Both the position numbers and the translations under genes were made by a program. DNA of 64,000 nucleotides from assembly GCF_002115825.1 (NCBI RefSeq), contig NZ_JFJZ01000009.1:1-64000 (forward strand), in the 5' to 3' direction. The notes beneath the pieces were generated by a model. The model was not told the DNA's origin and did no database searches. It saw only the letters and a program-made list of their open reading frames with translations. This stretch comes from Thalassospira sp. MCCC 1A01428 (GTDB lineage: Bacteria > Pseudomonadota > Alphaproteobacteria > Rhodospirillales > Thalassospiraceae). This document shows positions 16,072 to 24,124 of the stretch, in pieces. Each line of letters starts with the position of its first letter. Positions within the stretch are counted from its first letter, which is position 1.

Positions 16072-16500
16072 TGGGCCATTCGACTAAACCGGTGCCGTTT
16101 GAAGAACCTGCCCCGGTAGAGGACGAACGTAACTGGCTGGAGCGCGGCGCGGTCGACAGTGTAGCGTCGAACGTACAATGGGGTTGGCAGACCCTTCAGA
16201 ACGATTTTAAGGAAGAGATGTCAACCGGCCAGATCATTGCCAATGCCATTGTCACCGCCGTGCCGGTGGTCGAGCAAGTGGCGGATATGCGCCATCTGGC
16301 GGCCAATGGCAAACTGCTGATCTTGGATAAGTGATATAACGAAATCGGGGCGCCGGTTGGCGTTTTTGCCTGCCTGATCGGGCTTGTGCTGTCGCTGGGG
16401 GCGCTGGCGAAAGGGGGGATCAAGATCATCTGAAATAACGCTTCGGAAATGGGGCGGGTGCTGATTTATATCAACACGGCTATCTTGAATGTATATCATT
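16072..16500 (+). pseudogene. Decayed 3' fragment of a polymorphic-toxin/T6SS-effector-like gene
   Basis: One reading frame encodes PFEEPAPVEDERNWLERGAV, then GWQTLQNDFKEEMSTGQIIA and VVEQVADMRHLAAN. A TGA at 16332-16334 interrupts it. It then continues in the same frame as IGAPVGVFACLIGLVLSLG and ALAKGGIKII, to a second TGA at 16431. The pattern (STGQII, a helix with a PVVEQVADMRHLAAN-like motif, then a glycine-rich hydrophobic helix ending in AKG) matches, from memory, the pre-toxin helical region of RHS/PAAR-linked and type VI effector proteins. No toxin domain, immunity gene or secretion gene remains nearby. Boundaries are approximate. Confidence 0.45.
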
Positions 16501-16501
16501 G

Positions 16502-16711
16502 ACAACCTGCTGTTTCCCCCAGGTCTGTTCAATTCTCTCAAAACGTATTGCAGGGTCTGTCATGGTAGCCCGAGGCCCACAATATAACCAGAGCGGCCGC
16601 ATCGCTCCTGTCGGACCGCAGATGATCTGACAAATTTGTCTTGCCGCTTGAATGCCGCAGGGGCTGGCCCTGCGACATTATTTGAAAACCGCTTTAGCTA
16701 AGCGAAATGTT
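16502..16711. other. Short intergenic stretch after the remnant
   Basis: No gene or clear regulatory element is visible. It may hold further decayed sequence from the toxin-like remnant. Confidence 0.3.
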
Positions 16712-17143
16712 CTATGGCTTGAAGTCGGTCACGCCAAGATGGGTATCGAGATCAATCGGAACCGAGACATGGTCATGGATGATTCGCCAACTTCCTTCAA
16801 ACTTCCGATAGCCGAGCGTTTCGCGCGACCACATGTCGAACCCTTTTCCTGCGATCGAACCGGCGAAACGAGTGAGCCCTGTGGAGAAGGCCACGTCGCC
16901 GGAGCAATGAATTTTTGTTACACCCCGTTCGAAAATCGGGTCAGCATCAAACATTTCGAAAAATCTTTTCCAGTGCGCCCGGAACGTGTCCCAACCTTCG
17001 AAAATAAAGGGCGGCATCACATCGTAGGCGAGGTAATCAGGCCCCGGATAGTAGGTTGCCATGATGCGATCAAGATCACGCGATTGGGCTGCTTCAAGCC
17101 ATTCGGCTCGGAGTGCATGGATCTGTTCTTCGTCATTTTTCAT
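16712..17143 (-). CDS. SnoaL-like (NTF2-fold) protein
   Basis: A 143-residue protein of the SnoaL/DUF4440 type. It opens with the helix KNDEEQIHALRAEWLEAAQS and RDLDRIMATYYPGPDYLAYD, continues with the strand-rich VAFSTGLTRFAGS and ends with SWRIIHDHVSVPI, the typical curved sheet of a ligand pocket. Members isomerise or hydrolyse small molecules, or only bind them. It follows the methyltransferase gene by 20 bases on the same strand, so it is probably the third gene of the hydrolase operon. Confidence 0.7.
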   Translation of the reverse strand: MKNDEEQIHALRAEWLEAAQSRDLDRIMATYYPGPDYLAYDVMPPFIFEGWDTFRAHWKRFFEMFDADPIFERGVTKIHCSGDVAFSTGLTRFAGSIAGKGFDMWSRETLGYRKFEGSWRIIHDHVSVPIDLDTHLGVTDFKP

Positions 17144-17163
17144 GCTTATTTCCTTTCCTTGAT

Positions 17164-17766
17164 TTATGCGGTTTGAAATAATGTCGCGGGTTTGATCTTG
17201 CGGAACGCGAGCGTTCCACCTTCTTCAATGCTGCCAATGTGCTGCCAGCGACCCGACTGCTCGAACTCGTCGGTGATCGCCTGATGTTCGGTGCTGTTAG
17301 CGTGGGCGAGGTTACCGCAGACTAAAATACCCTTTGGCCGCAAAAGGTTTCCAAGCCTTTCGATGAGACGAAGCGTAGGTCCGAGCCCATCGAAAAATAC
17401 CAGGTCATAAACCCCGTCCAGTTCGGCCATAACCTTGAAAAAGTCTCCCGAATGAACCGTCACGCGTTCGTCGAGGCCAAGATTACGGATGTACTCGCGG
17501 GCCAGCGCAACATGCGCAGGATCGCCTTCGACTGTGTCGACACGGGTGTGTTCAGTCGCAGTCGCCAGAACACATGCTGTGTATCCGATTGCCGTTCCCA
17601 GCTCGAGTATCCGAATGGCGGGGTCAGTTCGCGCGATCGCCAACAGGCCGGGACCGTCCTCGAATGTGTAGGCGTGGCATCCGTGCTGGCGCCGATGGCT
17701 GCGTGTGGCGGTCTGCAATGCGTCGAAGCGGGCAAGTTCGTTTGCGTTTGTTGTAAGCGTGATCAT
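17164..17766 (-). CDS. Class I SAM-dependent methyltransferase, O-methyltransferase-like
   Basis: A 200-residue cytoplasmic protein. The SAM-binding motif I is ILELGTAIGYTACVLA, followed by VDTVEGDPAHVALA (acidic residue contacting the ribose) and YDLVFFDGLGPTL. This is the catechol O-methyltransferase-like order. The start at ATG 17766 forms an ATGA overlap with the upstream hydrolase gene; a longer frame opening at 17835 lies wholly inside that gene. The acceptor is unknown. Confidence 0.75.
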   Translation of the reverse strand: MITLTTNANELARFDALQTATRSHRRQHGCHAYTFEDGPGLLAIARTDPAIRILELGTAIGYTACVLATATEHTRVDTVEGDPAHVALAREYIRNLGLDERVTVHSGDFFKVMAELDGVYDLVFFDGLGPTLRLIERLGNLLRPKGILVCGNLAHANSTEHQAITDEFEQSGRWQHIGSIEEGGTLAFRKIKPATLFQTA

Positions 17767-18713
17767 GCCATGTACTCGTCCAGCCAGGCGAGCATCGGCT
17801 CGGGGCGGCGTTGGAACTCCAGATATCCGTCCCATCGCAGAGACGTGCCTTCGATCCAGTGCAGCTTTTTTTGCGAGATCGGAATGGCATCGAACGTTGC
17901 CTGAACATCAGCCGGAGTGGTCAGAACATCGTCGTGCACCTGATATAAAAAGGTCGGTGTGTTCACACTGCATGCCCACGAGTTGGGTGACATCTGGTCG
18001 AAGGTGAGGCTTGCCGCGAGCCGGATTTCGCGGTCAAGCTGATCCACCCGATCCTCCAGTCCCATAGCCGCTAATTCGCGGGTCATCACCGAGCGGATAG
18101 ACAAGGGTTGGCAAAGCAGCAAACAGCGGACCTCCCGGAAGTAATCCGGTTGCGTGTGAATGGCATAGAGGGTGGCGTTCGCGCCGTTGCATCTTGAGAA
18201 CAGGCCGATAGCCATATCTTTGAGGTCCTGTCGGCCTCGGGCATAGAGCAGGGAGCCGATTACGTCCCGTGCCTCGTAACGGCCGCCGCTATTCAGGCCG
18301 CCATTGCCGGATCCGCTCAGGCCAAAATTGCGCTCGTCATAAGTGAGGACATTGTACCCTGCCTCGTGCAGGAGGCGGTAGTCGGCGACGTAATCAACCT
18401 CGAATGTGTTGCCGGTAGCCGCACCGAAAGACCGCCATGGCTCTAAATGTGTTGGGCATCCATAACGATTGAACATCATGGGATGATTGGCGATGACGAG
18501 ACGATTTGAGCCGGAGCAGGGGATAAACCATGCTTCCAATGCTACTCCGTCCTGTGATGGAAATGTGATGTCTTCGTAATCGAGGCCCTCGTCTGCTGGC
18601 GTACGCAGGATAGGAGAACGGAGCGGATGGCTCCATCCCTGCGCGATAGCTTTAAGACGTTCTGCGATCTTATCGTTGGAAAGGGATTGTGGGTGGCTTG
18701 GGGCATCGGCCAT
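17763..18713 (-). CDS. Alpha/beta-hydrolase with a Cys nucleophile elbow
   Basis: A 316-residue alpha/beta-hydrolase-fold protein. The oxyanion-side strand is RLVIANHPMMF, the core strand YNVLTYDERNFGLSGSG, and the nucleophile elbow reads GLFSRCNGANA with Cys at 175 (TGC at 18191-18189) where most members have Ser. Dienelactone hydrolase is the well-known Cys case. A late acid/His pair is plausible in TFLYQVHDDVLTTPADVQ and LHWIEGTSLRWDG. The start at 18713 follows GGAG and leaves room for a promoter shared with the divergent LysR gene; a start at 18755 has no site. It heads the three-gene minus-strand operon. Confidence 0.75.
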   Translation of the reverse strand: MADAPSHPQSLSNDKIAERLKAIAQGWSHPLRSPILRTPADEGLDYEDITFPSQDGVALEAWFIPCSGSNRLVIANHPMMFNRYGCPTHLEPWRSFGAATGNTFEVDYVADYRLLHEAGYNVLTYDERNFGLSGSGNGGLNSGGRYEARDVIGSLLYARGRQDLKDMAIGLFSRCNGANATLYAIHTQPDYFREVRCLLLCQPLSIRSVMTRELAAMGLEDRVDQLDREIRLAASLTFDQMSPNSWACSVNTPTFLYQVHDDVLTTPADVQATFDAIPISQKKLHWIEGTSLRWDGYLEFQRRPEPMLAWLDEYMA

Positions 18714-18804
18714 GGGGTAACTCCATCTTTCGAAAGAACGTTTTTCGAAATTCAAGATACGAGTGGCTTTTCATTCGAGGAATGACGAAGTATGGTTGAT
18801 TATC
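18714..18804. promoter_or_regulatory. Divergent promoter region of the hydrolase operon and LysR gene
   Basis: Between the two divergent starts lie CTTTCGAAAG (18728-18737, a perfect palindrome) and a second TTCGAAA at 18745-18751. Paired TTCGAA words in a LysR intergenic region are plausible binding sites. No exact match to a known operator is claimed. Confidence 0.35.
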
Positions 18805-19758
18805 ATGCAAAAAACGAATGAACCTGGTTTTGGCCATATCGATATTCGCGCTCTGCGCTTTCTTGCGGAAGTTCTGATGCGTCGCAGCGTCACGCAGGCT
18901 GGGGAGGCCTTTGGCTTAAGTCAGCCAGCCGCTAGCCGGTTGCTCGCGCAGCTAAGGCATGCGCTTGGGAGTGATCCCTTGCTCGTTCGCGCGAGCACTG
19001 GCGGTTATGTTCCGACCACTCGCGCAATAGAACTACTCCCTCGACTGCACGAGGCGATTGCGGCGACGAACAGGGTGTTTGCGCAACCTGGGTTCGACCC
19101 GGGAAAGTCGACACGGACGTTCCGTATCGCCACGACCGATTATGGTGCAGCAGTTGTCGTTCCGGCACTGGTGCGCGCTTTGCGTGCTGAAGCGCCTGGC
19201 ATATCACTTGAGTTGTGCGCCTGGAGCGTTGAGACACTGGGCGATCTTGAGGAGGGGCGGACAGATTTTGCTTTATACACCGACGAGATTCTTCCTCAAG
19301 GCTTTCACTACGCGCCGCTGTTCGACGAGAGTTTTGCGCTTCTGCTGCGCAGTGACCACCCGATCCTCGATTCAAGAGATCATTCCGGCCATATCGCGCC
19401 CTCGGAACTCGCAACGCTTCCTCGCGTGGTCTTGTTATATCCGGACGGCAGTAAAATGGGAGTGGACGATCCGCTGGCGGAATATGGCCGTCAATTCGGC
19501 CCGGGTGATCTGCGGACACCACATTTCCTGTCGGCTCCCTTGTCGGTAATCGGGTCCGATTTCGTCCTGTGTGTGCCCCGCCGTATGGCCCATCTGATGG
19601 CCACCGCGAATGATTTGGCCGTTGTGGACTTTCCAGAAGCGGATCCAATCACCTACTGTATGATCTGGCACGATCGAGCCGAAATGGATGCCGGTATGGC
19701 CTGGGTGAGGGACCGGTTAAAATCAGCCATTGGCCCTGTATCTGAGGATAAACGCTAG
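18805..19758 (+). CDS. LysR-family transcriptional regulator
   Basis: A 317-residue regulator. The winged HTH lies at about 10-70: IDIRALRFLAEVLMRRSVTQ, then AGEAFGLSQPAASRLLAQLR. The effector domain starts with TFRIATTDYGAAVVVPALV and resembles the NahR/NodD-like group. It is divergent from the hydrolase/methyltransferase/SnoaL operon, so it is the likely regulator of that operon in response to a pathway compound. The ATG at 18805 gives a normal family N-terminus; GTG 18763 would add 14 residues. Neither has a strong ribosome binding site. Confidence 0.82.
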   Translation: MQKTNEPGFGHIDIRALRFLAEVLMRRSVTQAGEAFGLSQPAASRLLAQLRHALGSDPLLVRASTGGYVPTTRAIELLPRLHEAIAATNRVFAQPGFDPGKSTRTFRIATTDYGAAVVVPALVRALRAEAPGISLELCAWSVETLGDLEEGRTDFALYTDEILPQGFHYAPLFDESFALLLRSDHPILDSRDHSGHIAPSELATLPRVVLLYPDGSKMGVDDPLAEYGRQFGPGDLRTPHFLSAPLSVIGSDFVLCVPRRMAHLMATANDLAVVDFPEADPITYCMIWHDRAEMDAGMAWVRDRLKSAIGPVSEDKR

Positions 19759-19783
19759 TCTGTAATTTTAATCAGAAGGTGGC

Positions 19784-20132
19784 ATGATAAAATGGCAGCT
19801 GGCTACTGGTTCACAGTTTATCCGGTCCATGTTTAATACAAGAAAGCTGCGAACCTGTTTTGCTGCGTCTTTCTTTATCATCTTGCTTTCGGCTGGGTGG
19901 GGCGCTTGGGTGATGTACTACCGGTTAGCGGGACGACACGTACTGGATGAAGAACGGCACAATCTACGTATGCTTGAAAAGTTATACCTTTACTGTTGAT
20001 GACCTACAGGCACAGAAATTGTTGCAGGCGAACCGGGCCTTTGAAATTCCTGACATGCATTATGTTCTGTACGATCAGATTGCACATTCGGTGTGTGTAA
20101 CCGCGTTAAATTGGACCAAATCCGTGGTTTGA
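19784..20132 (+). pseudogene. Small membrane-protein ORF, apparently frameshifted
   Basis: A 71-codon frame (19784-19999), possibly starting at the internal ATG of SMFNTRKLRTCFAASF, has one clear membrane helix (FFIILLSAGWGAWVMYYRL) and stops abruptly. The overlapping frame (19947-20132) continues after KSYTFTVDDLQAQKLLQANR for about 40 residues. A shift near 19975-19990 would join them into one protein of about 115 residues with a periplasmic tail. I recognise no family, and it could be noise. Confidence 0.3.
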
Positions 20133-20269
20133 TGATGTTGAGAGGTAGGTTGTTCTTGCCGTGCCGCAGATCCGGTAATGATCTATAATATATCTTATGA
20201 CAAATTATTGAGCATTCTGAAACATTGCATTTCCACGGCTTGTGGGCAAAGCGGATAGCTCAGAAGCAG

Positions 20270-20359
20270 ATGCCTATCATATCTTGGGTTGGTCGGGTGT
20301 TAAAAACGCACAATGCAATTGCTACGCGGTTGCATTGTGCGCTGGTAATTGATAGGCAT
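20270..20359. repeat. Nested perfect inverted repeats
   Basis: Outer arms are ATGCCTATCA (20270-20279) and TGATAGGCAT (20350-20359). Inner arms are CGCACAATGCAA (20307-20318) and TTGCATTGTGCG (20330-20341) with an 11-base loop. Both pairs are perfect. It lies in the otherwise empty 20133-20511 gap upstream of the binding-protein gene. It could be a leader RNA structure, a two-site operator or a small element remnant; no target-site duplication or T-run is evident. Confidence 0.6.
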
Positions 20360-20511
20360 TCTCATGTGGCGGGTGCTTTGGCAGCAAGTATTAACACGGC
20401 ATGTCGTTCAGGCTGGGCAACGTCATCTCCAGGCATTGTTTGCGTCAGATAGTTCATGGAAACTGTATTGCCAAATTACGCGACATTAAGGTGTCGTATA
20501 GGAATAACATT

Positions 20512-21441
20512 ATGAAAAAACATTGGTTTAGCCGGGTGGCGTTGGGATGTGTTGTTACATTTGCGCCGTTTGCGGCCCTGCCGGCAACTGCCAATACCGT
20601 TACCCACGAACTTGGCCAGGCAGAGTTTGATAAACCACCAACCCGCTTCGCCGTTTCAAATTGGGCCCTAACGGAAAGTTTGCTGGCGTTGGGTGTTGAT
20701 CCTGTCGCTATTCCCGAGGTTGATGCATATCGCGAATGGGTGGTTGCTCCCCCATTGCCGGAAAAGTTTATTGACCTTGGAACACGTATGGAGCCGAATT
20801 TTGAGGCCCTGCGTCAAAGCAATCCTGATGCAATTCTGATCAGTTCCGATTCAGTGATGGCATATGACAAGTTTTCAACCGTAGCGCCAACACTGGTGTA
20901 TTCGATATATAATTCAAATGATGCGGCAATGGACCGGGCAGAGACTTTGTTGCGCAATCTGGGTAAATTAACCGGCAAATCAGAAAAAGCCGAAGATGTG
21001 ATCAAGCAGGTTAATGCCCGTATTGCCACTGCCGCCGAGCGCATTCGTGCGGTGAGCAGTACAGACAGGAAATTTGCCATTGTTCGTATTATTGATGAAA
21101 CAAATTTTCGCATTCATGGCAATACATCCTTGTTCGGGTCGGTTCTGGCCCGCATGGGGTTTGACAATGCCTGGCAAGGAAGTGTGAATAGCTGGTCCTT
21201 TCATAATGGAACTGTGGCCGACCTTGCCAGTATGGGGGATATCGAGCTTGCTTATATCGAACCGGTTGCGCCGACTATCAAAGCCAAACTTTTTCAGTCC
21301 CCTTTATGGAAAACGTTGCCCTTTGTACGCCATAACCAGGTTTATGCCATTCCATCAAGCTGGACCTTCGGTAGTGTTTTATCTGGTGCGCGTTTTGCTG
21401 AACAATTTGCGGATGCCATTGTTCGCAATTCCAAACCCTGA
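20512..21441 (+). CDS. Iron-siderophore periplasmic binding protein (FecB/FhuD-like)
   Basis: A 309-residue class III periplasmic binding protein. It has a Sec signal peptide (MKKHWFSRVAL..., cleavage near ATA-N) then VTHELGQAEFDKPPTRFAVS, the usual opening of the TroA/FecB fold. Later come LVYSIYNSNDAAMDRAETLL and VRHNQVYAIPSSWTFGSVLS, both typical of FhuD/FecB members. It should bind the siderophore delivered by the TonB receptor next door. No permease or ATPase is adjacent, so it must work with components encoded elsewhere. The start follows AGGAATAAC; a longer frame opening at 20401 lacks a signal peptide. Confidence 0.85.
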   Translation: MKKHWFSRVALGCVVTFAPFAALPATANTVTHELGQAEFDKPPTRFAVSNWALTESLLALGVDPVAIPEVDAYREWVVAPPLPEKFIDLGTRMEPNFEALRQSNPDAILISSDSVMAYDKFSTVAPTLVYSIYNSNDAAMDRAETLLRNLGKLTGKSEKAEDVIKQVNARIATAAERIRAVSSTDRKFAIVRIIDETNFRIHGNTSLFGSVLARMGFDNAWQGSVNSWSFHNGTVADLASMGDIELAYIEPVAPTIKAKLFQSPLWKTLPFVRHNQVYAIPSSWTFGSVLSGARFAEQFADAIVRNSKP

Positions 21442-21483
21442 ATACACGGCATTTGGCCCCCGTCCCTAACCTGCCTATACAAG

Positions 21484-21519
21484 CAGGAAAGCCCGTCATT
21501 TGTGAGACGGGCTTTCCTG
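21484..21519. terminator. Bidirectional terminator between binding protein and TonB receptor
   Basis: Perfect 14-bp arms (CAGGAAAGCCCGTC at 21484-21497 and its complement at 21506-21519) with an 8-base loop, between two convergent genes. A weak T-rich tail (TTGTTG) follows on the plus strand. Confidence 0.7.
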
Positions 21520-21551
21520 TTGTTGAATGGGGATGTGTTGGATAGACAGAC

Positions 21552-23975
21552 CTACCAGCTGTATTTCAACGTTGCCAGCACCGTTCTGCCTTCACCATAA
21601 AACCGGCTGCCAAATGTGTTCGACGATACATATTCCCGGTCCAGTAAGTTGGTTGCATTCACCGCGAGATTGACGTTATCGGTTACCTTGTAGTTCACCA
21701 GTGCATCGACCACGGTATGCGATCCCAGTAGTTCGCCATTGGCATTGTTATTGTAACGCGACCCGACAAAGCGGAGCCCGGTGCCAAAAGTTAAATCTCC
21801 GCGCGCGCCATTTTCGGGAATTGTGTAATCAATCCAGGCCGATGCAGCATGTTCCGGCACCATTTCCGGGCGGTTGCCAATGTTGCTGGTAACGACATCG
21901 TCTTTGATTTCGGCATCAAGATATGTATAGGCCAGTGTCAGATTGGTGCGGGCATCAAGCGATATTTTGCCTTCAATTTCCATCCCGCGCGAGTTGATTT
22001 CGCCAATCTGGGTATGTTTGGAATAATCTTCATTCCACTGCGAAACGTTTTCCTGTGTTAAGTCAAACAGCGCCACAGTAAACAATGCATCCATTTCGGT
22101 GGGTTGATATTTCATGCCAACTTCGTATTGCGTACCCAGCTGCGGTTTGGCTCCACCTGGAAGCGACGAGGTACTGCTGTAAACCGGTTCGAACGATTCA
22201 GAGTAGTTACCGTAAACCGAAACCTCGTCAGTTGCCTTATAGGTCAGGCCAAGGCGCGACGTGAATTTGTGGTCGTCTCGTTCTTCGGTTGTCCCGCTGC
22301 TAAGTGTATCGACATCGCTTTGAACATAGTCGAAACGTCCACCCACGGTTGCGATCCAGTTTTTTGCAATCGTTAGCTGTTCCTGTGCATAAACCCCATA
22401 GGCTGCCTGGGTAATTTCCGTATCCGAGGTAAAGTTGATGTTGATGCAGGACAGGCCACAATAAGCCGGGTTATAGGGATCAATCGGTGATGCCGTCCCG
22501 TCATATCGTTTTTCGCGGTTTACATCACGATTGAAATCAAATCCTATCAGCGTCTTACTGCCAAGATCCTGGTTGATCGCGGTGTCATACTGCATCTGGT
22601 TGTCGATGGCAAAACGGTCCAGCTTGCCATAAATCGCAAAAGCGTTCCGGTTGCCAAGTGGGGCCGTATCGTTCAGATAAACCGTTTCGTAATCCAGATC
22701 GACATGAGTATAGCGCGCATTTTGCCGAAATTGCAGTTTGTCGGTAATCTGGTGGGAAAATTCATAGCCAAGATTGGTTTCTTCGGTATCGAAATTATTA
22801 AAATCCGGTTCTCCGAAAAAAGCGTCCCGGCTGGTTTCGATCCCGACCGGAAAGCCGTAACCCAAATTGCTTTTGCGCTTGTTGTAACTGGTCAGAATGG
22901 TTAATTCCGTGCCTGCTTTTGGTTTATAGGTAAAGGCTGGCGCAATATAGATGCGATCATCTTGCGAATAGTCCTGGTTGCGCTCCGCATTCTGCCACAT
23001 CCCTGTCAGGCGATAGGTCCATTTGCTATCTTCCGCAACTGGTCCGGTTATGTCTCCACCTGTCCGTAAATGATTTTTACCAAATGTGGTAAAAACTTCA
23101 CCCCCGGCTTCATCTTGCGGGTGTTTGGTTACCAAATTCACCAGTCCCCCCGGCCCGTTCATTCCAAACAGGCTGGATGTTGACCCTTTCAGGACATCAA
23201 CCTGCTGAAGTCCATAGGGTTCCTGGCGGGCTGTCGTGAAGTTATAGGTGCGTGATGATAATCCGTCGCGATAGGTTGATAACGAAGAATAAAACCCGCG
23301 AAGACGCACATAATCATAACGCACATCCGATCCGTATTCACCCGATTGCACGCCCGCGCTATAAGCCACGACTTGCTGCACATCCTGTACGTTACGCGTT
23401 TCCATTTCTTTTTGCGTAATCACAGAAACGGCTGCCGGATCGTCGAGAACCGGCGTGTCTGTCTTGGAACCTGTCAGGCTGCGCGGGGCCACGAAACTAT
23501 CGGTAATTGCATTTTTGGGGCCGGTATCCTGGTCGCTATTGGCAACAATCCGTACCGGATCCAGTACCATGCCGTCGCCATTGGTGGCCCCTGATACCGC
23601 AACCACCACAACTGTACCGTCACTGGTGATGTCGTAACTTAACCCACTTCCTAAAAGCAATGTTTCAAGGGCTTGTTCTGCTGTCATGGTGCCAGCGACG
23701 GCCCGGGCATTAATATTGCGTGCCAGCGCCCCGTCTACCGTTACCTGCACACCGGACTGTACCCCGAACTGTGTCAGTGCACTGGTCATTGGCTGGGCTT
23801 TGATAGCAAATACATGTGTGGCTGAAAGGTTCGTTTTTTGTGGCCCGACCGGTACCTGGGCCAATGCCGGGCCAATGCCCATTACCGGTACCAAAGCAGT
23901 CGTCATTAAAAGTGTACTGGCGATCATTGCCACGCAGCCACGACGATAGGTCATGACGGCTCCCCCAATATTCAT
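21552..23975 (-). CDS. TonB-dependent siderophore receptor with N-terminal signalling domain
   Basis: A roughly 807-residue outer-membrane receptor of the FecA/FpvA transducer class. After a signal peptide (VAMIASTLLMTTALVPVMGI, cleavage after ALA) comes an STN signalling domain (FAIKAQPMTSALTQFGVQSG to GTVVVVA). Next are a plug with the VLDDPAAVSVITQKEM start and the GPGGLVNLVTK end, and a beta-barrel closing in LKYSW with the terminal aromatic residue required for assembly. The STN domain would contact the FecR-like protein encoded upstream. ATG 23975 follows GGAG; ATG 23954 behind GGGGGAG is an equal alternative. A longer frame to 24152 would overlap fecR and has no signal sequence. Confidence 0.9.
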   Translation of the reverse strand: MNIGGAVMTYRRGCVAMIASTLLMTTALVPVMGIGPALAQVPVGPQKTNLSATHVFAIKAQPMTSALTQFGVQSGVQVTVDGALARNINARAVAGTMTAEQALETLLLGSGLSYDITSDGTVVVVAVSGATNGDGMVLDPVRIVANSDQDTGPKNAITDSFVAPRSLTGSKTDTPVLDDPAAVSVITQKEMETRNVQDVQQVVAYSAGVQSGEYGSDVRYDYVRLRGFYSSLSTYRDGLSSRTYNFTTARQEPYGLQQVDVLKGSTSSLFGMNGPGGLVNLVTKHPQDEAGGEVFTTFGKNHLRTGGDITGPVAEDSKWTYRLTGMWQNAERNQDYSQDDRIYIAPAFTYKPKAGTELTILTSYNKRKSNLGYGFPVGIETSRDAFFGEPDFNNFDTEETNLGYEFSHQITDKLQFRQNARYTHVDLDYETVYLNDTAPLGNRNAFAIYGKLDRFAIDNQMQYDTAINQDLGSKTLIGFDFNRDVNREKRYDGTASPIDPYNPAYCGLSCININFTSDTEITQAAYGVYAQEQLTIAKNWIATVGGRFDYVQSDVDTLSSGTTEERDDHKFTSRLGLTYKATDEVSVYGNYSESFEPVYSSTSSLPGGAKPQLGTQYEVGMKYQPTEMDALFTVALFDLTQENVSQWNEDYSKHTQIGEINSRGMEIEGKISLDARTNLTLAYTYLDAEIKDDVVTSNIGNRPEMVPEHAASAWIDYTIPENGARGDLTFGTGLRFVGSRYNNNANGELLGSHTVVDALVNYKVTDNVNLAVNATNLLDREYVSSNTFGSRFYGEGRTVLATLKYSW

Positions 23976-24008
23976 TTCCGGTCTCCGTTTGTGGTCTTTA
24001 GTCAAATG

Positions 24009-24043
24009 GCAATGCGACTGCGAATGAAAATGCGTCGCATTGC
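24009..24043. repeat. Inverted repeat in the fecR-receptor gap
   Basis: GCAATGCGAC (24009-24018) pairs perfectly with GTCGCATTGC (24034-24043) across 15 bases. It lies in the 149-base gap between the FecR-like gene and the receptor gene. It could be an attenuator, or part of the sigma-dependent promoter region that lets the receptor be expressed separately. Confidence 0.5.
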
Positions 24044-24124
24044 TGCATAAAATACAAAACGGAACCCACCCGGCTTTTTTCAAAAAAAGTTTCAGATTTT
24101 CAAAATTTAGGAATTCAGGGAGTT

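Noticed and set aside
16712-19758. Recent horizontal island on base composition alone
   Set aside because: The codon use looks slightly different, but I could not compute it, and no integrase, att site or direct repeat flanks the segment.
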